Origin: Flavobacterium sp.
GTDB taxonomy: Bacteria; Bacteroidota; Bacteroidia; Flavobacteriales; Flavobacteriaceae
Assembly: GCF_027531705.1 (NCBI RefSeq)
Contig: NZ_JAPZSP010000045.1
Location: 1-52,757 of the forward strand
Direction of reading: 5' to 3'
Length of the DNA stretch: 52,757 bases
Positions 15,913 to 24,960 of the stretch are shown piece by piece (the first letter of the stretch is position 1; the number at the start of each line of letters is the position of its first letter). The notes beneath the pieces were generated by a model, which was not told the DNA's origin, did no database searches, and worked only from the letters and a program-made list of their open reading frames with translations. The position numbers were made by a program, and so were the translations under genes.

Positions 15913-16961
15913 TTAGAAAAAACTAGCTTCACAATCTTATCTTTTCCTGCGGCAATAGCAGTTGAAGCATCTACAAATCGAATTGTATAAAAGGAATTAT
16001 CTGAACTAATTTGTTTCCAGGTAATTCCTTTATCATTTGAATTAAAAATACCTGTAGCTCCTACCGAAACTAGTTTTTTTCCATTACTATTTGGCACATA
16101 TTGAATGCAGGAAGCATAACCAAAACCAGCGTTTTCGGCAATTAATTTCCATGTTTTTCCGCCATCATTAGTTATTGCTTTATTTTGAAAATTTTGAGTT
16201 GGTTTTTCAAAATTTCCACCAGCCACAATTCCATTTTTTTTATCGCAAAAATCGGCTGTGAAAATTCCAGTCATACTTTCACCTTGCACAATTGGTGTTT
16301 CATAAACTTCCCAAGTTTTTCCTTTATCTGGCGAAAAGAATACACGAGATTTTTTTCCACCAGAAACTAGCCAAGTTTGATTTTCTTTTACAATTATATT
16401 AGTATTACTTGCTGCAAATGCCGCTTCGCCTTCAACAGTTTTTGGTAATTTATCACAAGAAATTTTATGCCAAGAATTTCCGCCATCATTTGTGACTATA
16501 ATATGTAAACAATCATCAATTGGATCGCCTATTGCAATTCCTTCTTGGTTATTCCAAAATTGCATGCTGTCAAAAAACACTTTTTCGTTAGTATCAGAAT
16601 AGACTAATTTAACCGAATTCAAATCTTTTGAAATTTTGTATAAATGAGCTGGATTTCCAACATTTACAACAAAAATTGCATCATCTGTTTGTGCAATACT
16701 TCTATATTCTAACGAAATGGAATCTTTATCAACTCTAATTTCTTTCTTTGATTTATCTTTTAAGTTGAAATAACCTACTCTACTTTTATTTCCAGCATAA
16801 AAGACATTATTTTCTGAAACTGAAATGGCTCTCACGCTAATTTTATCTAGCAACAAAGTATCCATCGAAATCGTTGTAGAATTAACTTTTTTATCGGTAA
16901 AAGTCGATTTACATGAAATAATAAAAGTTAAAAAAAATGTTAAAAAAATTGAATTCCTCAT
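15909..16961 (-). CDS. BNR/YCF48-like beta-propeller lipoprotein
   Basis: A 350-residue lipoprotein (lipobox FIISC, Cys17). It folds as a beta-propeller with BNR/sialidase-type Asp-box repeats: TNDGGNSWHKI, SPDKGKTWEVY, TNDGGKTWKLI and NSNDKGITWKQI. Proteins of this kind are annotated as 'oxidoreductase' or YCF48-related, but no catalytic residues are evident. It is exported and single-copy. Its role could be scaffold or assembly factor; this is inference. Confidence 0.75.
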   Translation of the reverse strand: MRNSIFLTFFLTFIISCKSTFTDKKVNSTTISMDTLLLDKISVRAISVSENNVFYAGNKSRVGYFNLKDKSKKEIRVDKDSISLEYRSIAQTDDAIFVVNVGNPAHLYKISKDLNSVKLVYSDTNEKVFFDSMQFWNNQEGIAIGDPIDDCLHIIVTNDGGNSWHKISCDKLPKTVEGEAAFAASNTNIIVKENQTWLVSGGKKSRVFFSPDKGKTWEVYETPIVQGESMTGIFTADFCDKKNGIVAGGNFEKPTQNFQNKAITNDGGKTWKLIAENAGFGYASCIQYVPNSNGKKLVSVGATGIFNSNDKGITWKQISSDNSFYTIRFVDASTAIAAGKDKIVKLVFSN

Positions 16962-17088
16962 CGTTACTAGCCTATTTTACTGCTAATATACAATATTATC
17001 TTTCTTTCCACTTACTTTATTTCAATTCTTGGCACAGATATTGGATACTTCTTTAGGAAATCAATTATAAACTATAATTTATTATATT

Positions 17089-18417
17089 ATGAAAGCGAAA
17101 ATACTACTTACATCACTTATGAGTTTGCTGTTTGCAAGTTCATTTGCGCAAGACAAAACCACGGTCAATGCAATGAGTTCAGAAATTAGTGACAACCTCG
17201 ATTTACGAGCAATTGCTTCTATATTTGGTGATTCAGAAAATCTTGAAGATTTTGAAAAAAGATTAAATGATCCAAAAATGCAACTTTCAAATTTAGATTT
17301 GAACAACGATGATCAAGTTGATTATTTGAGAGTTATCGAATCTGTTGAAGGAAGAACGCACTTAATTGTTGTACAATCGGTTTTAGGTAAAGATTTATTT
17401 CAAGATGTTGCTACAATTGAAGTTGAAAAAGATGATAACAATCGTGTTCAAGTGCAAGTAGTTGGTGATGTTTATATGTATGGAGACAATTATATTTATG
17501 AGCCGGTTTATGTTCATACACCTATAATTTATGATTATTTCTGGGTTTCTAGCTATCGTCCTTATTGTTCAAGTTGGTATTGGGGTTACTATCCAAGTTA
17601 TTACTCATTTTGGAATCCGTACCCAATTTTTAGATACAGACATAATGTTGGACTTTGGATTAATTTCGGACATCAATACAATTATGTAAACTATAGAAGA
17701 TGTCACGTAGCTTACAATAATTACTATCACAGAAGAGGAAATGGTTTTGAAAGACAATATCCTGATCGTTCATTCACAAGAAGAAATTCTGGTTATACTA
17801 ACAGATATGAACTTGAAAAAACAAGATCAACTACAAGAAGAGATGTAGCTTACAACAATACTAGAAATACTGATAGAAATTCAACTGTTAGAAGCAATTC
17901 TTCTACAAGAAATGAAAATGTAAGAGCAGAAAATTCTCCAGTTCGTGAAACAACTAGAAACAACACAACTAGAAGTGAAAATGTAAAAATTGAAAATTCT
18001 CCAGTTCGTGAAACTACTAGAAATAATACAATTAGAAGTGAATCTGTTAAAATTGAAAATTCTCCAGTTCGCGAAACTACTAGAAATAATACAACTAGAA
18101 GCGAATCTGTAAAAATTGAAAATTCTCCAGTACGTGAAACAACTAGAAATAACACAACAAGAAGTGAAAATGTAAAAATTGAAAATTCTCCTGTTCGTGA
18201 GACAACTAGAAATAACACAACTAGAAGTGAAAATGTGAAAATTGAAAGTTCTCCTGTTCGTGAAACAACCAGAAACAACACAACAAGAAGCAATTCAAGC
18301 ATGCAAACTTCAAGAGAATCATCATCAAGAAATTTAGGAATGCAAAGTTCGCGTTCTTCTGGAAATAGTGGACAATCAGATTCTTCAAGAGGAAATTCTG
18401 GTGGTGGAAGACGATAG
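17089..18417 (+). CDS. Secreted protein with six 21-residue tandem repeats
   Basis: A 442-residue exported protein (signal peptide MKAKILLTSLMSLLFASSFAQ). The N-terminal domain (about 25-150) contains DLNNDDQVDYLRV, an EF-hand-like Asp loop. Next comes an aromatic section rich in Tyr/Trp (about 150-240; for example SSWYWGYYPSYYSFWNPYP), then six copies of a 21-residue basic/Asn/Thr repeat (SPVRETTRNNTTRS core), then a Ser/Gly-rich tail. The N-terminal part recurs in Bacteroidetes hypothetical proteins; the repeat region looks variable and intrinsically disordered. The function is unknown; it could be envelope or matrix associated. Confidence 0.8.
   Translation: MKAKILLTSLMSLLFASSFAQDKTTVNAMSSEISDNLDLRAIASIFGDSENLEDFEKRLNDPKMQLSNLDLNNDDQVDYLRVIESVEGRTHLIVVQSVLGKDLFQDVATIEVEKDDNNRVQVQVVGDVYMYGDNYIYEPVYVHTPIIYDYFWVSSYRPYCSSWYWGYYPSYYSFWNPYPIFRYRHNVGLWINFGHQYNYVNYRRCHVAYNNYYHRRGNGFERQYPDRSFTRRNSGYTNRYELEKTRSTTRRDVAYNNTRNTDRNSTVRSNSSTRNENVRAENSPVRETTRNNTTRSENVKIENSPVRETTRNNTIRSESVKIENSPVRETTRNNTTRSESVKIENSPVRETTRNNTTRSENVKIENSPVRETTRNNTTRSENVKIESSPVRETTRNNTTRSNSSMQTSRESSSRNLGMQSSRSSGNSGQSDSSRGNSGGGRR
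17914..18291 (+). repeat. Coding minisatellite, 6 x 63 bp
   Basis: Six in-frame units of exactly 63 bp, each encoding ENVKIENSPVRETTRNNTTR plus S with few changes (ENVRA in unit 1; ESVKI in units 3 and 4; NNTIR in unit 2; ESS in unit 6). Many differences between units are synonymous third-base changes. Confidence 0.95.
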
Positions 18418-18437
18418 TTTCGAATTAAAATTAATAC

Positions 18438-18470
18438 AAAAAAGGTTAGCCATTACGCTAGCCTTTTTTT
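18438..18470 (+). terminator. Terminator after the repeat protein gene
   Basis: Stem AAAAAAGGTTAGC (18438-18450) / GCTAGCCTTTTTT (18457-18469) with one G-U pair and a 6-nt loop, ending in a T run, 20 nt after the stop. Confidence 0.85.
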
Positions 18471-18518
18471 GTTAGTAATTATATAATATCTTTTGAAAAT
18501 TACGAAAATCATTTTCCC

Positions 18519-18526
18519 TATTTTTG
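18519..18526 (+). promoter_or_regulatory. -7 element of the selO promoter
   Basis: TATTTTTG matches TAnnTTTG 30 nt before the selO ATG. A TTTG is present at 18492-18495, but the spacer is 23 nt rather than 19. Confidence 0.45.
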
Positions 18527-18556
18527 AGTTACATTTGATAGTCATACATAAGTCAA

Positions 18557-20122
18557 ATGAAAATAGATTTTAAAAGCATATTTACAGCAAATTTACCTGC
18601 CGATTCTAACGAAACCAATCAAGTTAGACAAGTATTTAATGCTTGTTATTCATATGTTAATCCAACTCCTACTTCAAATCCAAAGCTTATTCATTACTCA
18701 AAAAAAGTTGCGGATTTAATTGGAATCACTGAAGAAGAAGCTAACTCAAATGAATTTTTAGAAGTTTTTTCTGGAAATAAAATTTTAGAAAATTCCAAAC
18801 CTTTTGCTATGTGTTATGGCGGTCACCAATTTGGTCATTGGGCAGGACAATTAGGCGACGGAAGAGCAATTAATTTATTTGAAATTGAAAAAGAAAATTC
18901 AATCTATACATTGCAACTTAAAGGTGCTGGAAAGACACCTTATTCAAGAACAGCAGATGGTTTAGCGGTTTTGCGTTCATCTATTCGGGAACATTTATGT
19001 AGTGAAGCAATGTTTCATTTGGGCGTTCCCACTACTCGATCGCTTTCCTTATCATTATCTGGTGAACAGGTTTTAAGAGATGTTTTATATGATGGAAATC
19101 CAGCTTACGAAAAAGGAGCCATTGTTTGCAGAGTTGCACCATCGTTTATTCGTTTTGGGAACTTTGAAATTTTTTCTGCTAGAAATGATATTCAAAATTT
19201 AAAATTACTTGCCGATTATACCATCAAACATTACTATAAAGAAATTGAAGTTGAAGGAAAAGAAAAATACATTCATTTTTTTGAACTTGTCGCTAATAAA
19301 ACGCTTGAAATGATTGTTCATTGGCAACGTGTCGGATTTGTTCACGGTGTTATGAATACCGATAATATGTCTATTCACGGAATCACAATTGATTATGGTC
19401 CATACGGTTGGCTAGAAGATTATGATACAAATTGGACACCTAATACAACAGACCGAGAATACAAGCGATATAGATTTGGTAATCAACCAGAAATTGCTTT
19501 GTGGAATTTATATCAACTCGCCAATTCTATTTATCCTTTAGTAAACGAAGCTGCTCCTTTTGAAAAAGTATTATCCAATTTTAAAGATAATTTTGAAGAA
19601 CGCTATTTTACGATGATGTCAAATAAATTAGGATTTTTCAAGACAAATAGGAAAGATAAAAAACTAATTATTGAATTAGAGCAATTACTTCAAGTTACTG
19701 AAACTGATATGACTATTTTCTTTCGAGAATTAAGTTTTATCAAAAAAGATTACTCAACTGGTTGTGGAATTTCAATTGCAAACAACTCATTTTATAAACC
19801 AAACGAACTCACAAAACCTATTTTAAAAGAATGGGAAAAATGGTTTAAAAAATATTTGCTTCGACTTAATGAAGAAACGATTTCTGATGAAGAAAAGAAA
19901 TCAAAAATGAATCGACTAAATCCTAAATATGTTCTTCGAAATTACATGGCACAATTAGCGATTGATGCTGCAGAAAATGAAGATTACTCAGTTTTAAATG
20001 AACTAGTTGAGCTATTAAAAAAACCTTATGATGAGCAACCTGAATTTGAAAAATGGTATGCAAAACGACCAGATTGGGCAAGAGAAAAAGTAGGTTGCTC
20101 AATGCTCTCTTGTAGTTCATAA
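18557..20122 (+). CDS. selO: Protein adenylyltransferase SelO
   Basis: A 521-residue pseudokinase-fold enzyme (YdiU/SelO family) that transfers AMP to Ser/Thr/Tyr of proteins and takes part in redox stress responses. Motifs are GGHQFGHWAGQLGDGRA (88-104), LKGAGKTPYSRTADG (121-135), the SSIREHLCSEAM helix, VHGVMNTDNMS (262-272, with metal-site D269/N270) and IDYGPYGWL (278-286, D279). The C-terminus ends CSMLSCSS, with Cys514 and Cys519 in the place where eukaryotic SelO carries selenocysteine. The length is normal. A DUF1801 gene follows 38 nt later. Confidence 0.94.
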   Translation: MKIDFKSIFTANLPADSNETNQVRQVFNACYSYVNPTPTSNPKLIHYSKKVADLIGITEEEANSNEFLEVFSGNKILENSKPFAMCYGGHQFGHWAGQLGDGRAINLFEIEKENSIYTLQLKGAGKTPYSRTADGLAVLRSSIREHLCSEAMFHLGVPTTRSLSLSLSGEQVLRDVLYDGNPAYEKGAIVCRVAPSFIRFGNFEIFSARNDIQNLKLLADYTIKHYYKEIEVEGKEKYIHFFELVANKTLEMIVHWQRVGFVHGVMNTDNMSIHGITIDYGPYGWLEDYDTNWTPNTTDREYKRYRFGNQPEIALWNLYQLANSIYPLVNEAAPFEKVLSNFKDNFEERYFTMMSNKLGFFKTNRKDKKLIIELEQLLQVTETDMTIFFRELSFIKKDYSTGCGISIANNSFYKPNELTKPILKEWEKWFKKYLLRLNEETISDEEKKSKMNRLNPKYVLRNYMAQLAIDAAENEDYSVLNELVELLKKPYDEQPEFEKWYAKRPDWAREKVGCSMLSCSS

Positions 20123-20160
20123 CTATTTTTTATAATTTAGTATTTTAAAAAATAGAAATA

Positions 20161-20523
20161 ATGAATACTAATTATAAAACTATTGATGAATACATAGCGT
20201 TACAAGACGAGAAAGTAATTCCAGTTTTAGAAGAAATTAGAAAAACCATAAAAAAATGTGCACCAGAAGCTGAAGAAACAATTGGTTATGGAATTCCAAC
20301 ATTCAAATTTCATGGTAATTTGGTGCATTTTGCCGCTTACAAAAATCATATTGGTTTTTATCCTGGAGCTTCAGGAATTGAATTTTTTAAAGACGAAATT
20401 GCAAAATATAATAACTCCAAAGGAACTGTTCAATTTCCATTAGACAAACCGATTCCATATGATTTAATCACTAAAATAACAGAATATAGAGTAAAGCAGA
20501 ACTTAGAGAAACTAAAAAAATGA
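20161..20523 (+). CDS. DUF1801/YdhG-like protein
   Basis: A 120-residue small alpha/beta protein of the DUF1801 (YdhG/frataxin-like 'iron chaperone') family. Typical elements are TIDEYIALQDEKVIPVLEEIRKTI, PEAEETIGYGIPTFKFHGNLVHFAAYKNHIGFYP, and SKGTVQFPLDKPIPYDLITKI near the end. It is cytosolic, and its biochemical activity is not established. It follows selO in the same direction. An A/T-rich 9-bp hairpin (20123-20155) lies between the two, so they may be partly uncoupled. Confidence 0.85.
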   Translation: MNTNYKTIDEYIALQDEKVIPVLEEIRKTIKKCAPEAEETIGYGIPTFKFHGNLVHFAAYKNHIGFYPGASGIEFFKDEIAKYNNSKGTVQFPLDKPIPYDLITKITEYRVKQNLEKLKK

Positions 20524-20642
20524 GTAACATCTTAGATTTTACATTTTAGTTATTTAATATTTAATTTAATCAAAAAACAGAAATTTCAATATAAATTAGT
20601 TTTTATGTTACATTTACTTCCCATAATAAGGTTCAAAGAACT

Positions 20643-21305
20643 ATGAAAATTTTAAAAAAACTACTGTTTCATCCTATTCTAATTTATACTGTCATTTTTT
20701 TTCTAGAGTGCATTCCAATAAAAGCACCTGTATTAGTAAATGAATTTCCAAAAGAAGGCGATAACTTTAAATCTCCTGATAGCTTTGCCGTTTATCACTA
20801 TACAAATAATGGAAAGTATAGCTATACATCACCTGAATGTTATTTTAGATTTGGAAATCCTCCTTTTTCGGCAACTTATGAACAGGGCGGTATTAAAACG
20901 ATTAGTACCAAAATTGCAAACAAAATTCCTTTAATGGGTTCGATGTGTGGAGAAAAAGTAGTTGCTAAAATTGAAAAAAGAGATATTAGTTTTGATAAAA
21001 AATACTTAAATACAAATTACTTGTTAGATAATTTTTCAGTTTTTTCACATATTTTCTTCTATATGTTATTGGCATTTTCTATCCTATTACTTTATAAAAA
21101 TGACACGAAAAACTACTTATATGCTTTTGTAGCTTGCTTTGTTGGCGGTGGACTTTTAGAATTAGTACAACATTATTTTATTGAAGGTAGAACAGCCACA
21201 TTTGAAGATTTAGCCATGAATACTTTAGGTTCAATTATTGCAATTGTAACTTTTTGGATTCTAATTAGAAATAGCTCTTTTTTTAGAGATAAAGTTTTAA
21301 AATAA
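20643..21305 (+). CDS. VanZ-like membrane protein
   Basis: A 220-residue membrane protein with an N-terminal helix (about 10-30), a periplasmic segment of about 90 residues with FRFGNPPFSATY, then three C-terminal helices (about 130-150, 160-172 and 190-210). The last part has the VanZ signature: GGGLLELVQHYFIEGRTATFEDLAMNTLGSIIA. VanZ-like proteins are named for teicoplanin resistance, but most have no known role. The extra periplasmic insert is not part of the minimal VanZ domain. Confidence 0.78.
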   Translation: MKILKKLLFHPILIYTVIFFLECIPIKAPVLVNEFPKEGDNFKSPDSFAVYHYTNNGKYSYTSPECYFRFGNPPFSATYEQGGIKTISTKIANKIPLMGSMCGEKVVAKIEKRDISFDKKYLNTNYLLDNFSVFSHIFFYMLLAFSILLLYKNDTKNYLYAFVACFVGGGLLELVQHYFIEGRTATFEDLAMNTLGSIIAIVTFWILIRNSSFFRDKVLK

Positions 21306-21308
21306 AAA

Positions 21309-21343
21309 AAAATGCTATTTCAAAATTAATGAAATAGCATTTT
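21309..21343. terminator. Bidirectional terminator between VanZ-like gene and valS
   Basis: Perfect 14-bp stem AAAATGCTATTTCA (21309-21322) / TGAAATAGCATTTT (21330-21343), flanked by A and T runs on the two sides, between convergent genes. Confidence 0.88.
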
Positions 21344-21361
21344 AAAATATTTATTAAAAAC

Positions 21362-23995
21362 TTACTTCAAACTAGCTAAACTCTGTTCTATTGTAGCAAT
21401 TTTAGCTAGTGTATCCGCTTCTTTCTTGCGTTCCATTTCTAGAACTTTTTCTGGTGCGCCACCAACAAATTTTTCATTTGAAAGTTTAGCTTGAACTGAT
21501 TTTAAAAATCCTTGAGCATATTTCAATTCTTCAGTCAATTTAGCAATCTCTTCTTCAACATTGATTGAACCAGTAATTGGAATAAAATATTCGTTAGACT
21601 TTATTCTAAATGACAAAGCAGAATCTACTTTCTCTGAAACATATTCAAGATTGGTAATGTTTCCAAGTTTGGCAACAATAACATCAAAATAAGTTGAAAC
21701 TTTATCATTATTGATGATTTTCAAATCAATGGCATCTTTGAAAGGCAAATTTTTATCTTTTCTGATGCTTCTGATTCCTGAAATAACTTCGATAGTGTTA
21801 TCAAAATCGGTAATCAATTTTTCATCATACGATTTTAATTCTGGCCAAGTCGAGATTATTAAGGCTTCTTCTTTTGTTCTTTCAGCAATTAAATGCCAAA
21901 TTTCTTCTGTTAAGAATGGCATAAATGGTTGTAATAATTTCAAATTATTTTCCAACATTTCAATGGCTTTGTCAAAAGTTACTTTGTCTATTGGTTGTTG
22001 GTAAGCTGGTTTTATCATTTCTAAAAACCATGAACAGAAATCGTCCCAAACCAATTTGTAAATAGCCATTAAGGCTTCTGACAAACGGTATTTTTCAAAC
22101 AAATCTTCAATTTCGGCTAACGTTTTTTGTAGTTTAGCTTCATACCAATCAATAGCAACTTTAGATGATTCTGGTTGAGCGATTGTGGTTGAGACTTCCC
22201 AGCCTTTTATCAATTTAAAGGCATTCCATATTTTGTTAGAAAATGCTTTTCCTTGGTTACATAGTTCTTCGTCAAATAGAATATCGTTTCCTGCTGAAGC
22301 ACTTAACAATAATCCAACACGAACACCATCAGCTCCAAATTTTTCAATCAATTCTAATGGTTCTGGTGAGTTTCCTAATGATTTACTCATTTTTCTACCC
22401 AATTTATCTCTAACAATTCCTGTCAAATAAACATTAGAAAACGGTTTGTCATCAGCATATTCATAACCCGCAATAATCATACGAGCAACCCAGAAAAACA
22501 AAATATCTGGACCTGTAACCAAATCGTTTGTTGGATAATAATACTTAAAATCTTCACTTTCTGGATTCATAATTCCTCCAAAAACAGTCATTGGCCATAA
22601 CCATGAAGAAAACCAAGTGTCAAGCGCATCAACGTCTTGGGTTAAATCGTTTATAGTTAATTGTTGATTGTTGGTAGCTTTTTGAGCTAAAATTAACGCT
22701 TCTTCGATAGTTTCAGCTACCACAAAATCTTCTTTACCATCTCCATAATAGTACGCAGGAATTTGTTGTCCCCACCAAAGTTGACGTGAAATATTCCAAT
22801 CGCGTACATTTTCTAACCAATGACGATACGTATTTTCAAACTTCTTAGGATATAATTTGATTTCGTTTGTTTCCAAAACGGCTTTTATGGCTGGTTTTAC
22901 CAAATCTTCCATTTTTAGAAACCATTGATCAGACAAACGTGGTTCGATAACCGCTTTTGTTCTTTCAGAAGTTCCTACTTTGTTTAAATGGGTTTCGGTT
23001 TTAGCTAAAGCTCCTGAAGCTTCCAATTCTTTTGCAATTTCGGCACGAACTACAAAACGATCTTTTCCTTGATAATGCAATCCGAAACTATTTAACGTTG
23101 CGTCTTCATTGAAAATATCTACAATTTCAAGATTGTGTTTGTCACCCAACATTTTGTCATTAACATCATGCGCTGGTGTAACTTTTAAGCAACCTGTACC
23201 AAATTCAATATCAACATATTCGTCTTCAATAATTGGCACTACTCTACCGCAAATTGGTACGATGGCTTTTTTACCTTTTAGGTGCAAAAAACGTTCATCG
23301 TATGGATTGATACAAATAGCTGTATCACCAAAAATGGTTTCTGGACGTGTTGTTGCAACTGTTAGAAACTCTTCACTTCCTTCGATTTTATATTTTAGGT
23401 AAAATAATTTTCCTTGTTGTTCTTCATAAATCACTTCTTCGTCAGAAAGTGTTGTTTTGGCTTCTGGATCCCAATTTACCATTCGGTAGCCACGGTAAAT
23501 TAATCCTTTGTTATATAAATCAACAAACGAACGAATTACAGATGCCGACATATCTGGATCCATTGTGAATTTGGTACGATTCCAATCGCAAGAACAGCCC
23601 AATTGTTTTAGTTGTTCTAGAATGGTTCCGCCGTATTTATTTGTCCAATCCCAAGCGTGTTTTAGGAATTCTTCGCGCGTTAAATCATTTTTGTTGATTC
23701 CTTCACTTTTTAGTTTGGCAACAACTTTTGCTTCGGTTGCGATAGACGCATGGTCAGTTCCAGGCACCCAACAAGCATTGAACCCTTTAAGACGAGCACG
23801 ACGAATTAACACGTCTTGAATTGTGTTGTTCAACATATGTCCCATGTGCAAAACGCCAGTCACGTTTGGTGGCGGAATTACAATAGTATAAGGTGTTCTA
23901 TGATCTGGTTCAGAATGGAAATAACCGTTGGTCATCCAATAGCTGTACCATTTTTCTTCTACTGTTTTGGCGTCGAATTGTGCTGGAATTGTCAT
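21362..23995 (-). CDS. valS: Valyl-tRNA synthetase
   Basis: An 877-residue class I aminoacyl-tRNA synthetase charging tRNA-Val. The HIGH motif is HMGH at 50-53 ([15 protein letters not shown]) and KMSKS is at 535-539 ([10 protein letters not shown]). The editing domain spans about 190-350 ([25 protein letters not shown]). [12 protein letters not shown] is the family's WWG motif. The C-terminal coiled-coil arm is from about 810 on ([38 protein letters not shown]). The length is full. A -7 box lies 34 nt upstream. Confidence 0.97.
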   Translation of the reverse strand: MTIPAQFDAKTVEEKWYSYWMTNGYFHSEPDHRTPYTIVIPPPNVTGVLHMGHMLNNTIQDVLIRRARLKGFNACWVPGTDHASIATEAKVVAKLKSEGINKNDLTREEFLKHAWDWTNKYGGTILEQLKQLGCSCDWNRTKFTMDPDMSASVIRSFVDLYNKGLIYRGYRMVNWDPEAKTTLSDEEVIYEEQQGKLFYLKYKIEGSEEFLTVATTRPETIFGDTAICINPYDERFLHLKGKKAIVPICGRVVPIIEDEYVDIEFGTGCLKVTPAHDVNDKMLGDKHNLEIVDIFNEDATLNSFGLHYQGKDRFVVRAEIAKELEASGALAKTETHLNKVGTSERTKAVIEPRLSDQWFLKMEDLVKPAIKAVLETNEIKLYPKKFENTYRHWLENVRDWNISRQLWWGQQIPAYYYGDGKEDFVVAETIEEALILAQKATNNQQLTINDLTQDVDALDTWFSSWLWPMTVFGGIMNPESEDFKYYYPTNDLVTGPDILFFWVARMIIAGYEYADDKPFSNVYLTGIVRDKLGRKMSKSLGNSPEPLELIEKFGADGVRVGLLLSASAGNDILFDEELCNQGKAFSNKIWNAFKLIKGWEVSTTIAQPESSKVAIDWYEAKLQKTLAEIEDLFEKYRLSEALMAIYKLVWDDFCSWFLEMIKPAYQQPIDKVTFDKAIEMLENNLKLLQPFMPFLTEEIWHLIAERTKEEALIISTWPELKSYDEKLITDFDNTIEVISGIRSIRKDKNLPFKDAIDLKIINNDKVSTYFDVIVAKLGNITNLEYVSEKVDSALSFRIKSNEYFIPITGSINVEEEIAKLTEELKYAQGFLKSVQAKLSNEKFVGGAPEKVLEMERKKEADTLAKIATIEQSLASLK

Positions 23996-24028
23996 ATTAT
24001 AAGATATTCGTTGTTATAAAAATTGATG

Positions 24029-24036
24029 CAAAAGTA
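24029..24036 (-). promoter_or_regulatory. -7 element of the valS promoter
   Basis: TACTTTTG on the minus strand matches TAnnTTTG. The position where TTTG should be (about 24056) falls inside the dispersed repeat at 24052-24134, which therefore abuts or replaces the upstream promoter half. No T-box-like leader is present. Confidence 0.45.
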
Positions 24037-24051
24037 CAAATGATTCACTAA

Positions 24052-24134
24052 TTAGCCCCGATGGGAGAAGCTACCATGTAGCTCGGACAGCGGGAAAATG
24101 GTCAGTAAATAAAGCCCAAGCCATTCGCTCCTGA
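24052..24134 (+). repeat. Dispersed flavobacterial repeat, copy 3
   Basis: Starts TTAGCCCCGATGGGAGAAG, continues through GTAGCTCGGACAGCGGG and ends near ATTCGCTCCTGAC. Both ends match the reverse complement of 5069-5180. It sits between divergent valS and the DUF1573 gene, next to the valS promoter. It is non-coding. Confidence 0.65.
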
Positions 24135-24219
24135 CAGAAAAAATGGGTTTGGTACGCTTTTTGTATTTGTTGCAAAAGTAAAATAATTAAGACTGTTTAA
24201 AAAATTTAAGATTTAATTA

Positions 24220-24250
24220 TTTGTATTTTAATTAAAACAACCTATTTTTA
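24220..24250 (+). promoter_or_regulatory. Promoter of the DUF1573 gene
   Basis: TTTG (24220-24223), a 19-nt spacer, then TATTTTTA (24243-24250), one mismatch from TAnnTTTG. It predicts a leader of about 23 nt. Confidence 0.65.
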
Positions 24251-24279
24251 CGAAACCAAAAACTAAAAAGATTACCAAA

Positions 24280-24717
24280 ATGAAAAAAATTATACTTGGA
24301 TTAGCACTTGCATTTAACGTAGCCATTTTTGCTCAAACTGGTGCCAAAATTGTTTTCAAAGACGCTGACAACACGATTGACTACGGAAAAGTATCAAAAG
24401 ATACCGATTCTGGAATTCGTTCGTTTGAGTTTACCAATACTGGTGATGCGCCGTTGACGATTATCAATGTTCAATCGACTTGTGGTTGTACAGTTCCATC
24501 TAAACCAACTGAGCCAATTGCGCCAGGAAAAACGGGAAAAATTGATGTGAAATACAATATGAATCCTGGTCCAATACGTAAAACAATTACAGTTGAAACC
24601 AATGCTGTAAACGTAGAAAGTGGTCGAGTTGCCTTGAAAATCAAAGGTGAAGTGATTGCCAAACCAGAAGTAAATATTCTGGAAAAGAAATCGACGCTGA
24701 TGACTACAGATAAATAA
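24280..24717 (+). CDS. DUF1573 domain-containing secreted protein
   Basis: A 145-residue exported Ig-like beta-sandwich (signal peptide to about residue 18, ending AIFAQ). It carries the DUF1573 pattern FEFTNTGDAPLTIINVQSTCGCTVP followed by PIAPGKTGKIDVKYN. The CGC pair in STCGCT is the hallmark of the family and may bind metal or form a disulphide. These are abundant secreted proteins in Bacteroidota with no defined role. It is monocistronic; its terminator lies 150 nt after the stop, beyond a dispersed repeat. Confidence 0.9.
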   Translation: MKKIILGLALAFNVAIFAQTGAKIVFKDADNTIDYGKVSKDTDSGIRSFEFTNTGDAPLTIINVQSTCGCTVPSKPTEPIAPGKTGKIDVKYNMNPGPIRKTITVETNAVNVESGRVALKIKGEVIAKPEVNILEKKSTLMTTDK

Positions 24718-24744
24718 AAGGTTTCAATTATTGAATATTTTTGT

Positions 24745-24832
24745 AGCCACTGATTACACAGATTTTCACAGATTTTCACAGATTTTTAATTTGGATGCGA
24801 AAATAATCCTTTTAATTTTTATAATCTGTGGC
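24745..24832 (+). repeat. GCCACTGATTACACAGATT repeat, copy D
   Basis: Begins GCCACTGATTACACAGATT, with CACAGATTTT repeated, and ends with AATCTGTGGC, so the ends are inverted. It belongs to the same family as the three units at 27807-28113 and the short copy at 32279-32335. It lies between the DUF1573 stop and the terminator of that transcript. Confidence 0.75.
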
Positions 24833-24870
24833 AAAATAATCAGAAAACAATATACATTTTAAAAAATTAG

Positions 24871-24902
24871 AAAATGCTTCAAGAAATTGAAGCATTTTTT
24901 TT
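24871..24902 (+). terminator. Terminator of the DUF1573 transcript
   Basis: Perfect 12-bp stem AAAATGCTTCAA (24871-24882) / TTGAAGCATTTT (24887-24898) with a GAAA tetraloop and a T8 run. Confidence 0.92.
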
Positions 24903-24910
24903 GTAAAAAG

Positions 24911-24935
24911 CCCTTCGACTGCGCTCAGGGTGACA
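24911..24935. repeat. CCCTTCGACTGCGCTCAGGG repeat
   Basis: A GC-rich 25-nt block in otherwise A/T-rich sequence, reading CCCTTCGACTGCGCTCAGGG followed by TGACA; the ends CCCT/AGGG pair. The same string is a well-known dispersed intergenic motif in Bacteroidota genomes. Only one copy occurs in this window. Confidence 0.6.
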
Positions 24936-24960
24936 AGAAGAAAACTAATAACTTAATTTT

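Noticed and set aside
17850..18302. 150-residue open frame on the minus strand across the 63-bp repeats
   Set aside because: It is a repeat shadow (LLVVLFLVVSRTGEFS units) created by the periodic plus-strand coding sequence; there is no promoter or start context.
23347..24019. Several plus-strand frames over valS
   Set aside because: valS is full-length with intact HMGH and KMSKS motifs on the other strand; the plus frames are shadows.
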